From the NCBI RefSeq assembly GCF_030269365.1, contig NZ_BSTF01000028.1:1-64000 (forward strand): a DNA stretch of 64,000 nt, read 5' to 3'. The DNA is from Lentzea sp. NBRC 102530 (GTDB lineage: Bacteria; Actinomycetota; Actinomycetes; Mycobacteriales; Pseudonocardiaceae). The position numbers and the translations under genes were made by a program. Positions 33,330 to 42,909 of the stretch are shown here, in pieces (position 1 is the stretch's first letter; every line of letters starts with the position of its first letter). The notes under the pieces are model-generated. The model saw nothing but the letters and a program-made list of their open reading frames with translations. It ran no database searches and was not told the DNA's origin.

Positions 33330-36157
33330 TGGCGCGGAAGACCAAGACACCGAGCGGCCCGGACCGCCGCCGGTTGGCAGGGCCGGCCGCCGCTCCTGCC
33401 CACAAGCCCCAGATCGCGCTGCGATCGATCGACGGCCACCTCACCCGCACCGGTGACAGCGTGTACGCGTGGTACCGGCTGGCCCCTCAGCGGTGGTCGT
33501 TCCGCAGCGACTCGCAGCGCGAGCAGCTGATCAACGCGATCGCCGGTCAGTACGGCGAGCTGCAGGGCCGGTGGATGCACCTGCGCGTGACCAACCGACC
33601 GTTCCCGATCAAGGACTGGGCGCGTGCACACGTGCGCAACAGCTTCAACCGGCTGCCCGACACCAACGTCGAGGGCGCGCTGTCGTTCGACGACTACATG
33701 ATCGGTGAGCAGCAGCGGCTGCTGGGCCGCTCGATGTCGGACAAGGAGGTCTACCTCGGGATCGAGGTGCAGACCCGCACGGCGGTCGACCGGCTCGTGG
33801 AGCGCGCCGCGCCGCTGGTGCGCAGGCTGTTCCCTGAAGCCATGGACGCGGAGCTGGTCGCGCTCGACGGCGAGATCGACCGGCTCGACCAGCTGGTCTC
33901 CAGCGCGGGCCTGGAAGGGACGCCGGTCACCGCGGACGAGATGTGGTGGCTGATGTACCGGTCCTGCACCCTCGGACTTCCGGCACCGCTCGCGGAGCCG
34001 GCCACGGGTGAGGGCAGGTGGGAGCTCGAGGACCTCGACTCGTTCCCCGAGGCCGCGAGCTGGCACGCCGACCCGTACTCCCCCACCTTGACGGTGACCG
34101 GCCGCACGGCGGGCAACGCCGGTGTCGAGCGGCACGTCGCGGTGCTCACGGTCGGGCTGATGCAGGACCTGCGCATCCCCGAGCAGGGAGAGCCGTGGGC
34201 CCAGATCGCCGATCGGCTGCACGCGGCGGTGGAGTGGTCGGCGCGGATCTACGTGCGCAGGCCCGACGAGGTCAGCAACGAACTGCACCGCGGCGTCGGC
34301 AAGATCAAGTCGCAGCTGCGGCACTACACCCGCGAGCACGACGTCGACGCGCCGATGTCGCTCGAGCGGCAGGCGATGCAGGCCCGCCACATCGAGGACG
34401 AGATGGCCTCGGGCTTCCAGGTGCAGCACACCAGGGTCAAGTCCTGGTGGCGCGCGGCGGTGTCCGGGAACACGAGCCAGGAGGCGCTGCGCCTGGGCCA
34501 GGCCCTCATGGACCTCTACAAGCCACAGATCGCGCTGGAGCACCCTGAAGCGCAGTACGCGCTGGCGCGGGAGTTCATCCCCGGCGAGCCGCTGTCGTCG
34601 AGCGCGTACATGCGCCGGGGCAACGTGCAGTGGGCCGCGGCCGCGATGCCGACCGCCACCTCGGAGGTGGGCGACAAGCGCGGCATCCTGCTGGGCGAGA
34701 CGTCGACCTCGACGCGCCGGCCGGTGGCCTGGGACCCGTGGATGGCGCAGGAGATGCGCGACCAGTCCGGGTTGACCGCCGTGGTCGCCGGCCTGGGCGC
34801 GGGCAAGTCGTTCCTGGGCGGCTCGATCGTCTACAAGACGTTGCGCTCCGGCGCGCACTGGACGCTGCTGGACCCGTCCGGTCCGCTGGCCGCGCTGTGC
34901 GAGCTGCCGGAGCTGCGCCCGTACGCCCGCGTGATCAACCTGCTGCAGGCCGAGCCGGGAATCCTCAACCCCTACCGCGTCGTCGCCGAACCGGTGCGCG
35001 CGGACTTCGACAGCGAGAAGGACTTCATCACCGAGAAGAAGCACACCGAGGCCTCCCGCCGCCGCCTGGTCCTCGACGTGCTCATGGGCTTGATGCCTCA
35101 CTCGATCGCGCAGATCGCGGAGTCGAAGATCGTGCTGCTGCAGGCGGTGCGTGCCGTGGGAGGTCGCTTCGACGCGCACCCCGGCATGGTGATCGACAAG
35201 CTCAAGGACGACCAGACCGAGCACCGCAGCCACGCCAAGGCCGTCTACAACTTCCTCGACGAGATGCGCGACCGGATGACGCTGCTCATCCCCGAGCGCG
35301 GCGACGACCCGTACGCCCGCGTCCGCGACGACCGGCTCACGGTGCTCACGATGGCCGGGCTCACGCTGCCCAAGGACGGCATCGGCCGCGAACACTGGAC
35401 CGACACCGAGGCGCTGGGCATCGAGCTGCTCAACCTGGCGGCCTGGCTCACCCAGCGCTCGGTCTACGAGGGCCCGGCGGGCTACGAGCGCACCACCGGC
35501 ACGCGCTGGAAGGACGCTCGCAAGGGCGTGTGGATCGACGAGGCGTTCTTCCTCTCCGAGGTCCCCACCGGCCGCGTGCTGATGAACCGCTTCGCCCGCG
35601 ACTCCCGCAAGTGGAACGTCCGGGTGCTGCTGTCGAGCCAGATCCCCGCGGACTTCCTGCGCATCCAGGGCTTCGTGGCCTTGCTCGACTCGGTGTTCGT
35701 CGGCCGCCTGGACGACGACGCCGCCCAGGCCGACGCGCTGCGGCTGCTCAAGGTGCCGGTCGGCACCGGCTACGAGGAAGTCGTGGCGGGCCTGGGCAAG
35801 CGCCCTGGTGCTCACCGCGGCGGCCGTGACCGCACGCCGCGCTCGTTCATCTTCGCCGATGGCACCGGTGGCGTGGAGCGCATCAAGGTCGACGTCTCGG
35901 GCGATCACCTGGCGGGTCTGCGCGCAGCGCTGGACACCACCCCGGGCGAGACGCTCGCCACGCCGGGCCAGGTGGCCACGAGCGACGACGAGCCGGAGAG
36001 CGCCGCAGTGCAGCCCGGTGTGCTGGAGCCGGAGCTCGCGGAGCTCGACGACGAACCCAATCCCGCTCTGGCGCTGGCCGCGGCGTCAGCGCGTGCGGCG
36101 CGGGTGGTGGGCGCTGACCAGTCCGAGCGCAACAGCCACGGGGAAGGTGTCGCATGA
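33329..36157 (+). CDS. VirB4-like type IV secretion ATPase
   Basis: 942 aa. The ATG at 33329 follows GGAGG eight bases upstream. The N-terminal half has the VirB4/CagE-type layout (YAWYRLAPQRWSF strand). Walker A VVAGLGAGKSF is at about 485 and Walker B KGVWIDEAFFL at about 733, followed by VLLSSQIPADFL. The acidic C terminus (last 70 aa) is disordered. Powers assembly of the conjugation channel; it is coupled to the flanking PrgI-like and VirB6-like genes. Confidence 0.88.
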   Translation: MARKTKTPSGPDRRRLAGPAAAPAHKPQIALRSIDGHLTRTGDSVYAWYRLAPQRWSFRSDSQREQLINAIAGQYGELQGRWMHLRVTNRPFPIKDWARAHVRNSFNRLPDTNVEGALSFDDYMIGEQQRLLGRSMSDKEVYLGIEVQTRTAVDRLVERAAPLVRRLFPEAMDAELVALDGEIDRLDQLVSSAGLEGTPVTADEMWWLMYRSCTLGLPAPLAEPATGEGRWELEDLDSFPEAASWHADPYSPTLTVTGRTAGNAGVERHVAVLTVGLMQDLRIPEQGEPWAQIADRLHAAVEWSARIYVRRPDEVSNELHRGVGKIKSQLRHYTREHDVDAPMSLERQAMQARHIEDEMASGFQVQHTRVKSWWRAAVSGNTSQEALRLGQALMDLYKPQIALEHPEAQYALAREFIPGEPLSSSAYMRRGNVQWAAAAMPTATSEVGDKRGILLGETSTSTRRPVAWDPWMAQEMRDQSGLTAVVAGLGAGKSFLGGSIVYKTLRSGAHWTLLDPSGPLAALCELPELRPYARVINLLQAEPGILNPYRVVAEPVRADFDSEKDFITEKKHTEASRRRLVLDVLMGLMPHSIAQIAESKIVLLQAVRAVGGRFDAHPGMVIDKLKDDQTEHRSHAKAVYNFLDEMRDRMTLLIPERGDDPYARVRDDRLTVLTMAGLTLPKDGIGREHWTDTEALGIELLNLAAWLTQRSVYEGPAGYERTTGTRWKDARKGVWIDEAFFLSEVPTGRVLMNRFARDSRKWNVRVLLSSQIPADFLRIQGFVALLDSVFVGRLDDDAAQADALRLLKVPVGTGYEEVVAGLGKRPGAHRGGRDRTPRSFIFADGTGGVERIKVDVSGDHLAGLRAALDTTPGETLATPGQVATSDDEPESAAVQPGVLEPELAELDDEPNPALALAAASARAARVVGADQSERNSHGEGVA

Positions 36158-38277
36158 GTCTGTTCGCACGTCTGCAGGCGCCTCGAGGCGTCGGTCGGCT
36201 CGGCCGCTTCGTCACGGTCGCGCTGGTGGCGTTCCTGGTGTGCCTGTCGGGTTCGATGGGCGCGCCGGCGGCGATGGCCGCTCCGCTGGACTGCAAGGAC
36301 GCTCCCAGCCTGGAGAAGCCGGGAGCGGGCATGGTCGGCTCGCTCGACCGGCCGATCGGCCTGGGCAGGCCTGACACGATCTACCTGGACTACGGGTACG
36401 CGGGGACGCGGTGGAACACCTACGACCAGGCGCCCACCCCGCCGTGCTTCGACGTGAACGCCGGCAGTGACACCGCGATCGGCAACTTCTTCTTCGACAT
36501 CGGCAAGGTGATCGTCGGCGCGACGAACGCCGCCTACTGGATGTCGCTGGACTCCGGCAGCGTCTGGGTCAACCTGGACGACGTCGTCGTCGAGGGCACG
36601 CGGATCCTCTACCAGGGCTTCACGCTGCCGTTCCTGGCGCTGGCGCTGCTGCTGGTGTCGCTGTTGATGTTCAAGTTCGTGCTGAAGGGCGATCTCGCGT
36701 CCACGTCCACGGCGGCGGGGCGTGTGACGGTCGGGCTGTGGCTGGCGTCCTCGGTGTTCCTGACGCCACTGACCTACGCGACCGTCACGGACGGGATCCT
36801 CGTGCAGGGCGTCGAGGAGCTACGCCGCAACGTTCTCGGGTCGGCCGGAATCGACTACAGCGCAGGCATTCCGACGATGCTGCACGACGAGATCGTCTGG
36901 AAGACCTGGCTCACGGGCGAGTTCGGCAGTGCTGAGGGCGACCTCGCGCAGAAGTACGGCCGTCCGCTGATCGACGCACAGGCGTGGTCGACGGTCGAGA
37001 TCGCCGAACAGAAGGACGGCGACCAGAAGCTGCTCGACGCCAAGCGCGAGAACTTCAAGAAGATCGCGGCCGAGCTCCAGAAGAGCGGCAGCAACTACGA
37101 CACGTTCCGCGGCAAGGACGGCTCGCGCAAGGGCGCCGGGTTCGGCGCGTTCGTCAAGGCAGCCGCCTACGCGCCGTTCCAGCTGATCTCGCTGGTCGGC
37201 ATCTTCCTCGCGCAGCTGCTGTTCCGCCTGGCCGTGATGCTCGGCCCGGTGCTGGGTCTGTTGATGTTCATGCCGGGCGTGGCCCGCACCGTGGGCAGGG
37301 CGATCGGCGGGGCCTTGATCCAGGGGCTGATCCTGGTCGGTGCGTCGATTGTGCACGCGATCTTGCTCAACGCCGTGCTGAAGATGCAGGTCGGCCTGTT
37401 CGCCCAGCTGCTGATCATCACCGGCCTGACGATCGTGATGTGGCAGGCGGTCAAGCCGTGGCGGCGGCTCCGCAACATGGTCACCGCGGCCGCCGGCCTG
37501 CCGTTGCGCACGCGGCACGAGGACAGCCTGGAGGACCTGCTGCGCCGCCAGGGAAGCAAGAACCGTGGTGGCGTCCTGTACGACAAGCTCGCGTGGTGGC
37601 TGCGGCCGCCGGTGGACGACCGGGTCAAGGCATCGGGGATGCAGGGCGGTCCGGCGCGGCCGGAGACGATCTACGACGCGGAGATCGTGGAGCCGACGCC
37701 TCCCGGTACGGGTGTCGTGATTTCTCAGCGCCGTGGCGGCAGGTCCGAGGGGTACGTCAACGCCGACTCCTGGGAGTCGCACGCGCCGAAGTCACGCACC
37801 GCGCGAGGTGCTCTGGCCACGGCGCGGCCGGAGATGCCTGGGGATGCGAGCGACCCGTCCGCAGGCCGGCCGCCGCGCGGCGGTGATCCCGGGGGGTCTG
37901 GTTCGGGTGGCGCGGGCGGTGGGGTCCGTGCGGAAGGCCTGACGCCGATCGCGCTTCCCGCCGGTGAGTCGCCGGAGTCGACGCCCAGCCGGGGCGATGT
38001 GCGGGAGCCGTCTCGGCCGCCCGTGGCCGAGTCCTCGACGCCGTCCTCGTCGGCGGTGTCGGGCGAGCTGGTCGTGCCGTCGCGCATGGAGAGGGAAGAA
38101 GACGCGGCGGAACGGTGGCGTGCCGCCGAAGTCCGAGATGTTCCGCAGGCAACGAGCCGCGGTGTGGGTGATCAGGAGGTGTGGCAGATCTACCGGCCGT
38201 CGACCGGTGATGTGGAGTCGTCAGGGGGAGCTGGACAGAACACGTCCGCGCACCGCCCGGAAGTGCAGGGGGACTGA
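36154..38277 (+). CDS. VirB6/TrbL-like channel protein
   Basis: 707 aa, ATGA-coupled to virB4. A signal peptide ending near AMA-AP (residue about 44) is followed by an extracytoplasmic part. There are then about 6-7 membrane spans, between about 150 and 220 and between 330 and 440 (FLALALLLVSLLMF, LISLVGIFLAQLLF, LILVGASIVHAILL). The last 230 residues are Pro/Ser/Gly-rich and disordered. This is the polytopic channel component of Gram-positive type IV secretion. Confidence 0.75.
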   Translation: MSLFARLQAPRGVGRLGRFVTVALVAFLVCLSGSMGAPAAMAAPLDCKDAPSLEKPGAGMVGSLDRPIGLGRPDTIYLDYGYAGTRWNTYDQAPTPPCFDVNAGSDTAIGNFFFDIGKVIVGATNAAYWMSLDSGSVWVNLDDVVVEGTRILYQGFTLPFLALALLLVSLLMFKFVLKGDLASTSTAAGRVTVGLWLASSVFLTPLTYATVTDGILVQGVEELRRNVLGSAGIDYSAGIPTMLHDEIVWKTWLTGEFGSAEGDLAQKYGRPLIDAQAWSTVEIAEQKDGDQKLLDAKRENFKKIAAELQKSGSNYDTFRGKDGSRKGAGFGAFVKAAAYAPFQLISLVGIFLAQLLFRLAVMLGPVLGLLMFMPGVARTVGRAIGGALIQGLILVGASIVHAILLNAVLKMQVGLFAQLLIITGLTIVMWQAVKPWRRLRNMVTAAAGLPLRTRHEDSLEDLLRRQGSKNRGGVLYDKLAWWLRPPVDDRVKASGMQGGPARPETIYDAEIVEPTPPGTGVVISQRRGGRSEGYVNADSWESHAPKSRTARGALATARPEMPGDASDPSAGRPPRGGDPGGSGSGGAGGGVRAEGLTPIALPAGESPESTPSRGDVREPSRPPVAESSTPSSSAVSGELVVPSRMEREEDAAERWRAAEVRDVPQATSRGVGDQEVWQIYRPSTGDVESSGGAGQNTSAHRPEVQGD

Positions 38278-38280
38278 GTT

Positions 38281-38913
38281 ATGCCGATGCGAAGCGAGAG
38301 CGGCCGTGCCGCGATCTACAGGAGGTTCTGGGGGTGGCCGATCCGGTCACGCAAGAACTTCGCCATGGCGCTGCTGGCTCTGGCCGCGGTGACGATCGTT
38401 GTGACCACGGTCAGGTCGGCGGTGACGACGCCGGCCTCGTCGTCGACGAGCGTCGCGCCGTCGACCAGCAGCACGACGGTGCCGAGCTCGTCGACGTCGA
38501 CACCGTCGTCGAGCTCCTCGAGCTCGTCGGCGCGGGCGAGCAGCACCGTGCCCAGTGCGCCCGGTGTGCCGCCGGTGGCCTCGACGCCTCCGGCGGACCC
38601 GACCGCGCAGGCTCTGGCGATGGCGGACAAGTTCATGCGGGCCTGGGTGACGCATCCGTCCGGGATGACGAGTGATGCCTGGGCGGCGCAGATGAAGGAC
38701 TTCGCGCAGCCCGAGCTGATGGACCGGCTGAAGTCGGTCGATCCGGCGAACATCCGCGCGAGCGCGGTCGTGGCCGCGCCGGTGCTGGTCGACAAGACCG
38801 ACGCCGTGGTGACCGCGGACGTGAAGACCGACAAGGACACGGTCCGGGTGATCGTGCTCAAGCAGTCTGACGGGACGTGGCGCGTCCGGTCCTATGACCA
38901 GGCAGGCACCTGA
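38281..38913 (+). CDS. VirB8/TcpC-like bitopic protein
   Basis: 210 aa. One membrane span at about residues 28-47, then a Ser/Thr-rich spacer of 60 residues, then a folded domain (AQALAMADKFMRAW to VIVLKQSDGTWRVRSYD) with the NTF2-like strand pattern of VirB8/TcpC proteins. It probably bridges membrane and wall in the channel. Its stop overlaps the hydrolase start. Confidence 0.65.
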   Translation: MPMRSESGRAAIYRRFWGWPIRSRKNFAMALLALAAVTIVVTTVRSAVTTPASSSTSVAPSTSSTTVPSSSTSTPSSSSSSSSARASSTVPSAPGVPPVASTPPADPTAQALAMADKFMRAWVTHPSGMTSDAWAAQMKDFAQPELMDRLKSVDPANIRASAVVAAPVLVDKTDAVVTADVKTDKDTVRVIVLKQSDGTWRVRSYDQAGT

Positions 38914-39911
38914 TGCGGCCGCTCACGCTGACCGTGCTCGGTGCGGGCACGGCGGTCACAGCGATGGTCGCCGTCATGGTGCTGTCGCCTTCCGCCGTGC
39001 CGTGGCCGCGGGCGAACGCGAGCGAGATCTGCCAGTCCGCGGTGGGTCCGTGGACCGGCGGTAGTCAGGACCAGGGCCGAAACGATGCCGCGCGGCTCAA
39101 CGAGGAGCAGCGCGGCATCGTCACCGCGATCATCGGGATCGGCAAGCAGCGCCAGGTGCCGGCGCTGGGATGGCAGGTCGCGATCCAGGCGGGCATGACC
39201 GAGAGCGGCTTGAGGAACCTGGACCACGGTGACCTCGACAGCGTGGGCATCTTCCAGATGCGCACCTCGATGGGCTGGGGCACGCCGGAGCAGTTGCAGG
39301 ACGTCGACTACCAGATCAACAAGTTCTTCGACGTGCTGCTCGCGATTCCCGACTGGACGACGATGCGGCCGGGTGACGCCGCGCAGAGGGTGGAGCGCTC
39401 GGCCTACCCGGACCGCTACCACCGGTGGGAACCGATGGCCGTGTTCCTGGTCGGCGAGCTCGGAGGCGTGGTCGACCCGAGCGGCTGCGGTGGTGCTGGA
39501 GGCCTGCCTGGGCCCAACAGCGAAGCCGCGGCGAAGGCGATCGCGTTCGCCCGGGAGCAGATCGGCGACATGTACCTGTGGGGCGGCAACGGCCCGGACC
39601 GCTGGGACTGCTCCGGTCTGCTGGTCGCGGCCTACCGCGAGGCCGGCATCCTGCTGCCGCGCGTGGCCGATCAGCAGTACCACGCGGGCAAGCACGTGCC
39701 GGTCGGCCAGGCCGAGCCCGGCGACCTGGTGTTCTGGAGCGCGGACCCGAACGACCCGCGCGGGATTCACCACGTCGCCATGTACCTGGGCGCCGGCCAG
39801 GTCATCCAGGCCCCGTACGACGGGCAGCCGGTCCAGATCTCCGCGATCGACGACCCGAAGCTGGTCAAGGCCTCCGAGCTGGTGCCGATGGCCACCCGTC
39901 CGGGGACGTGA
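38913..39911 (+). CDS. NlpC/P60 cell-wall hydrolase of conjugation system
   Basis: 332 aa. Signal/anchor helix at 5-28. Residues about 60-190 are a lysozyme-like helper region (AGMTESGLRNL, VGIFQMRT). The NlpC/P60 domain follows: catalytic Cys in WDCSGLLVAA (about 231), PGDLVFW, and catalytic His in IHHVAMYLG (about 289). The two-domain layout equals the VirB1-like muralytic enzymes that open peptidoglycan for conjugation. ATGA overlap with the VirB8-like gene. Confidence 0.88.
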   Translation: MRPLTLTVLGAGTAVTAMVAVMVLSPSAVPWPRANASEICQSAVGPWTGGSQDQGRNDAARLNEEQRGIVTAIIGIGKQRQVPALGWQVAIQAGMTESGLRNLDHGDLDSVGIFQMRTSMGWGTPEQLQDVDYQINKFFDVLLAIPDWTTMRPGDAAQRVERSAYPDRYHRWEPMAVFLVGELGGVVDPSGCGGAGGLPGPNSEAAAKAIAFAREQIGDMYLWGGNGPDRWDCSGLLVAAYREAGILLPRVADQQYHAGKHVPVGQAEPGDLVFWSADPNDPRGIHHVAMYLGAGQVIQAPYDGQPVQISAIDDPKLVKASELVPMATRPGT

Positions 39912-40684
39912 CCGACATGCTCACCCTGTCGAAGGTCGCACCAAAACCGCAGGTCGCGCTACCGTTGCTCCCTTGGATCATCGAAGCGCAACCAGGATCA
40001 GGTGTGACCAGCAACGAACGAGCTGACCTTGAGTGGTGGCAGCAGGCACCGCCGGTACTGATGCCAGTGCCGGCGGTCGAGGCTGGCCCGCTGAAGGGCA
40101 AGCGCGTAGTCGTGGTCGACGCGGACCGCGGGCTGTGGCTCTATGAGCAGCGCGCGGTCACCGAGCCGCACGTGCGCAACGGCGTGCCGGTCATCGGCGT
40201 CCTCGACGAGGCGGCCTACTACCTGAGCCAGGACGAGCCGGACGCCGTCGTGGTGCCGCGGTCGCAGCCGCTGGACACGTTATGGGTCGAAAAGCCCGTC
40301 GACGTCGGCAACACCAGCCCGATTCCGCCTGCTCAGGACGACCTGGCCAAGAGCGCACGCACGAAGAGCCTGGTTGTCGACCTCGACCGTCCGCCGGTGA
40401 GATGGCTGCGGTTCGCACCACACGAGCTCGAGGTGACCGGCGCGCGGGCCTGGGTGCTCACCCGGGACGGCTACGAGTTCGGCGTCCGGGTGCTGGGCGA
40501 GCCACGCAGGCACAAGTTCGAAGGCGCGATCGACTGGTCCAAGGGCATCGAGTCCCTGGACAAGCCGGCCGTTGGCACAGCGGTGCCAGTGTGCTCGGAA
40601 ATCCGCTGGTACCGGTGGCGCCGGACCGGCGAGGCACCACAGCAGGTGGAGTGGTACCCCACCGAGTTCGTCTGGCTGGAATGA
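39908..40684 (+). CDS. Conjugation operon accessory protein
   Basis: 258 aa from a GTG overlapping the hydrolase stop (GTGA). Soluble, beta-rich, Trp-rich C terminus (IRWYRWRRTGEAP, YPTEFVWLE). No signal peptide or known motif. Coupled translation implies a role with the secretion machine, perhaps a cytosolic factor. Confidence 0.6.
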   Translation: MTDMLTLSKVAPKPQVALPLLPWIIEAQPGSGVTSNERADLEWWQQAPPVLMPVPAVEAGPLKGKRVVVVDADRGLWLYEQRAVTEPHVRNGVPVIGVLDEAAYYLSQDEPDAVVVPRSQPLDTLWVEKPVDVGNTSPIPPAQDDLAKSARTKSLVVDLDRPPVRWLRFAPHELEVTGARAWVLTRDGYEFGVRVLGEPRRHKFEGAIDWSKGIESLDKPAVGTAVPVCSEIRWYRWRRTGEAPQQVEWYPTEFVWLE

Positions 40685-40697
40685 CCAAGGGGATTCG

Positions 40698-41156
40698 ATG
40701 ACCTACCCGACTTCAACTCCGATTCCGCAGCACTCCGGCCCGCCCATGTCTGCGCGTCCAGTGCACGACTACCTGACCTCCGCGCGCCGTCCCGGCGTGA
40801 GTGCGGACGGCGGGTACGTGGTGCTGCCGCGCGCGGTGATCGAGCAGATGCCGCTGCCGGTTCAACAGCAGCTGGCGCACGTGTTGCACCAGGTTCACCA
40901 GATCGCCGCGTCGGCGCCGTGGCCCATCTACCGGGTGCAGTCGTGCCGCTGGGCGCGGCTCAACGAGCTCGACGAGGCCGGTCTGCAGGAGGCCGGCATC
41001 ATCGCGGAGCTGGACCTGGACGGCGTGCTGGTGCACCGCAACCTGAACAGCGGCGTCACGCTGTCTGACTCCGACCTTGAGCAGCAGGTCCTGGTCACCC
41101 AGGACGACCCGCTGATGCCCGTTCGCCAGCAGCAGCCGCCTGCACCAGTTCGGTAG
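40698..41156 (+). CDS. Hypothetical protein, last gene of secretion operon
   Basis: 152 aa; ATG with AAGGGG upstream. N and C termini are Pro/Gln-rich; the core (VVLPRAVIEQMPLPVQQQLA) is helical. It ends the operon before a hairpin. No family recognised. Confidence 0.55.
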   Translation: MTYPTSTPIPQHSGPPMSARPVHDYLTSARRPGVSADGGYVVLPRAVIEQMPLPVQQQLAHVLHQVHQIAASAPWPIYRVQSCRWARLNELDEAGLQEAGIIAELDLDGVLVHRNLNSGVTLSDSDLEQQVLVTQDDPLMPVRQQQPPAPVR

Positions 41157-41178
41157 TTCGTTCCTCCAGTAGATCCGG

Positions 41179-41213
41179 GTGTGCCCGCCACAGCGCTGCC
41201 GTGGCGGGCACAC
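41179..41213 (+). terminator. Hairpin terminator of secretion operon
   Basis: Perfect 13-bp arms GTGTGCCCGCCAC/GTGGCGGGCACAC with a 9-base loop, 23 bp after the last gene. Confidence 0.75.
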
Positions 41214-41342
41214 GTGTAAGCACCACAACCCTGCACCTGTGACCCGCATCACTTCTTTCGTGATCATGGTGAGTTCCGGGTCCGGCCACCTCGTTACTAC
41301 CTCGTTCCATCCTTTTTCGTTCATGACTAAGGAGTTCGGGCC

Positions 41343-41978
41343 GTGGCCGGGAACGGATCGTGTGACGACGGCTGCCCTGACCGCCCCTGCCACCATGAGG
41401 TCGGCGCGGACAGCCGCAGTGATTCCGAAGCCCCCCAGCCCGAGGGCGCAGACGAAATGCAGGGATTCTCTTTTCCGGTATGCACTCAGCACCCGCTTGC
41501 AGAGTGCGAAAAAGAGATCAAGAAAAAGACCAGGCTTCTGGTCTACCATGCTTTCTCACGTGGAAACGACTGGCATCTTTCGGAAGACTTCGCCCAGGAT
41601 GTAACAATCCGGGTCGCGAAGGCAAACAAGACGATGTGTGAAGTCAATTCCACGTTCTGCATGATCGCGCTTAATCGGGTGATTATCGAGTATTGGAGGA
41701 AGAAACATGACGTAATTACAGACGATCCGACAGGTGGCGGCACAGAGTTGGTCTACGAGGCGGTCGGTCCGCCTTGGCTGGAGTCGCTCACAACAGCAAC
41801 GAGTGAAGCGCTGAAGTCGCTTCCCGATCGTCAGCGACAAGTGTTCATTGCGAGACACCTGGACGGCAAGACCGCCGAACAGGTAAGCGAAGAGCTAAAG
41901 CTCTCCGTCCGAACAGTGCACAACTACACATCGCTGGCATTGCGAACACTAGAGTCGTTGCTGGGAGACGTGATTTAA
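41343..41978 (+). CDS. ECF-like sigma factor with N-terminal Cys/His cluster
   Basis: 211 aa from a GTG with AAGGAG eight bases upstream. Residues about 70-115 resemble sigma region 2 (WHLSEDFAQDVTIRVAKAN). Region 4 is clear at about 155-205 (LPDRQRQVFIARHLDGKTAEQVSEELKLSVRTV). The N terminus CDDGCPDRPCHHE has four Cys/His ligands and could sense metal or redox state. Codon usage is AT-richer than its neighbours, suggesting separate acquisition. It probably drives the downstream gene and perhaps itself. Confidence 0.75.
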   Translation: MAGNGSCDDGCPDRPCHHEVGADSRSDSEAPQPEGADEMQGFSFPVCTQHPLAECEKEIKKKTRLLVYHAFSRGNDWHLSEDFAQDVTIRVAKANKTMCEVNSTFCMIALNRVIIEYWRKKHDVITDDPTGGGTELVYEAVGPPWLESLTTATSEALKSLPDRQRQVFIARHLDGKTAEQVSEELKLSVRTVHNYTSLALRTLESLLGDVI

Positions 41979-41991
41979 GAGGAGCGAATGC

Positions 41992-42453
41992 ATGAGCGTG
42001 AATCAGCGAACTCGCAGTCACGCCGTCAGCTCCAACCCGCAGGATGAGGACGAACTGCACGCAGGATTCTGGACTGGGATGTTCAAGCTTTTTTGCACAT
42101 TCCGAATTCAGGCTCCTGTCGTGCAGTCCTGCGTGACAGTCCTCGCCGTGCAGTGGGCGGGCACCATGTTCTGCGCTGGTGCCCACCTGCCCAGAAGCGG
42201 GTACTCCTTCTTTACCAGCGACTGCGGTCGCAGGAAAGAGGCAGGAGATTCGCCATCCGCAGAGTGGGTGCACATTGAACTCCATGAAGTTCGGAGTAAA
42301 GCGTCCTTCGGGGACGCTGAAAGTGCACGACGGACGGCAGAGCTGTACGAACTGCTAGACCAAGACGATGTAGCCGCGAAGTGGTGGCACGAAGCGGCAC
42401 GACTCGGAGATCCTGACGCTATCGACTATGTAAACCACATCCTCAGCTGGTAG
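41992..42453 (+). CDS. Hypothetical protein with Sel1-like C terminus
   Basis: 153 aa, 13 bp after the sigma factor with GAGGAG upstream. A hydrophobic stretch (VVQSCVTVLAVQWAGTMFCAGA, about residues 42-63) may be a single membrane span. The C-terminal part (AARLGDPDAIDYVNHIL) resembles a Sel1/TPR repeat. It could be an anti-sigma or partner protein of the sigma factor (inference from gene order). Confidence 0.5.
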   Translation: MSVNQRTRSHAVSSNPQDEDELHAGFWTGMFKLFCTFRIQAPVVQSCVTVLAVQWAGTMFCAGAHLPRSGYSFFTSDCGRRKEAGDSPSAEWVHIELHEVRSKASFGDAESARRTAELYELLDQDDVAAKWWHEAARLGDPDAIDYVNHILSW

Positions 42454-42909
42454 TCGGTAGACAGCTTGGCCACGACAGGAATTCCAGAGCCAAGAACAAA
42501 AAAGAGTGGAACACGCTAGTAAGTAGTGAAGCGCGATACACCCTTCGCGGGTCCGCGCATACACGCCGCCTGAGTGAGCGGCGTTTCACCCATTCCGCGA
42601 GCAGCCCCAAGCCAGGAGTTTGCTCACATAGTTGACGTGGAGAAGAGGTGACGTGGAGATGAGCACGAAATAACGGGTAGGGTAGGGTAATCAACTACCT
42701 GCCATGGCGTAAATCGCGCTCGGCTACCCAGCGTCCAGTCCGCAGGGAGAAGCTGCGAACGGATTATGGGAGCGAAACGAGCGCGGGGGGCGAAGCGGGG
42801 ATGAGGGTTGCCGCCCTCATCCCCGCGTGGCAGTGAGTTTTGCAAGTCCCATCTCGTTCTCTTGTCAGAGACAGACGATCATCGGTCTGTAAGTGACAGG
42901 AGTCGTTCG
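42454..42909. other. Intergenic region, 456 bp, mixed GC
   Basis: AT-richer than average, with GGGTAGGGTAGGGTAA-type short repeats near 42675. A perfect 13-bp hairpin (GCGGGGATGAGGG, loop of 6) at 42795-42826 could terminate the sigma-factor operon. No gene is convincing on either strand. Confidence 0.5.
42795..42826 (+). terminator. Hairpin terminator
   Basis: GCGGGGATGAGGG, six bases, then the exact complement. It lies between the sigma-factor operon and the next plus-strand gene. Confidence 0.65.

Noticed and set aside
33095-35908. 937-residue minus-strand frame opposite virB4
   Set aside because: Composition (Arg/His/Gln/Val-rich, no motifs) is typical of antisense in high-GC DNA; the plus strand carries Walker motifs.
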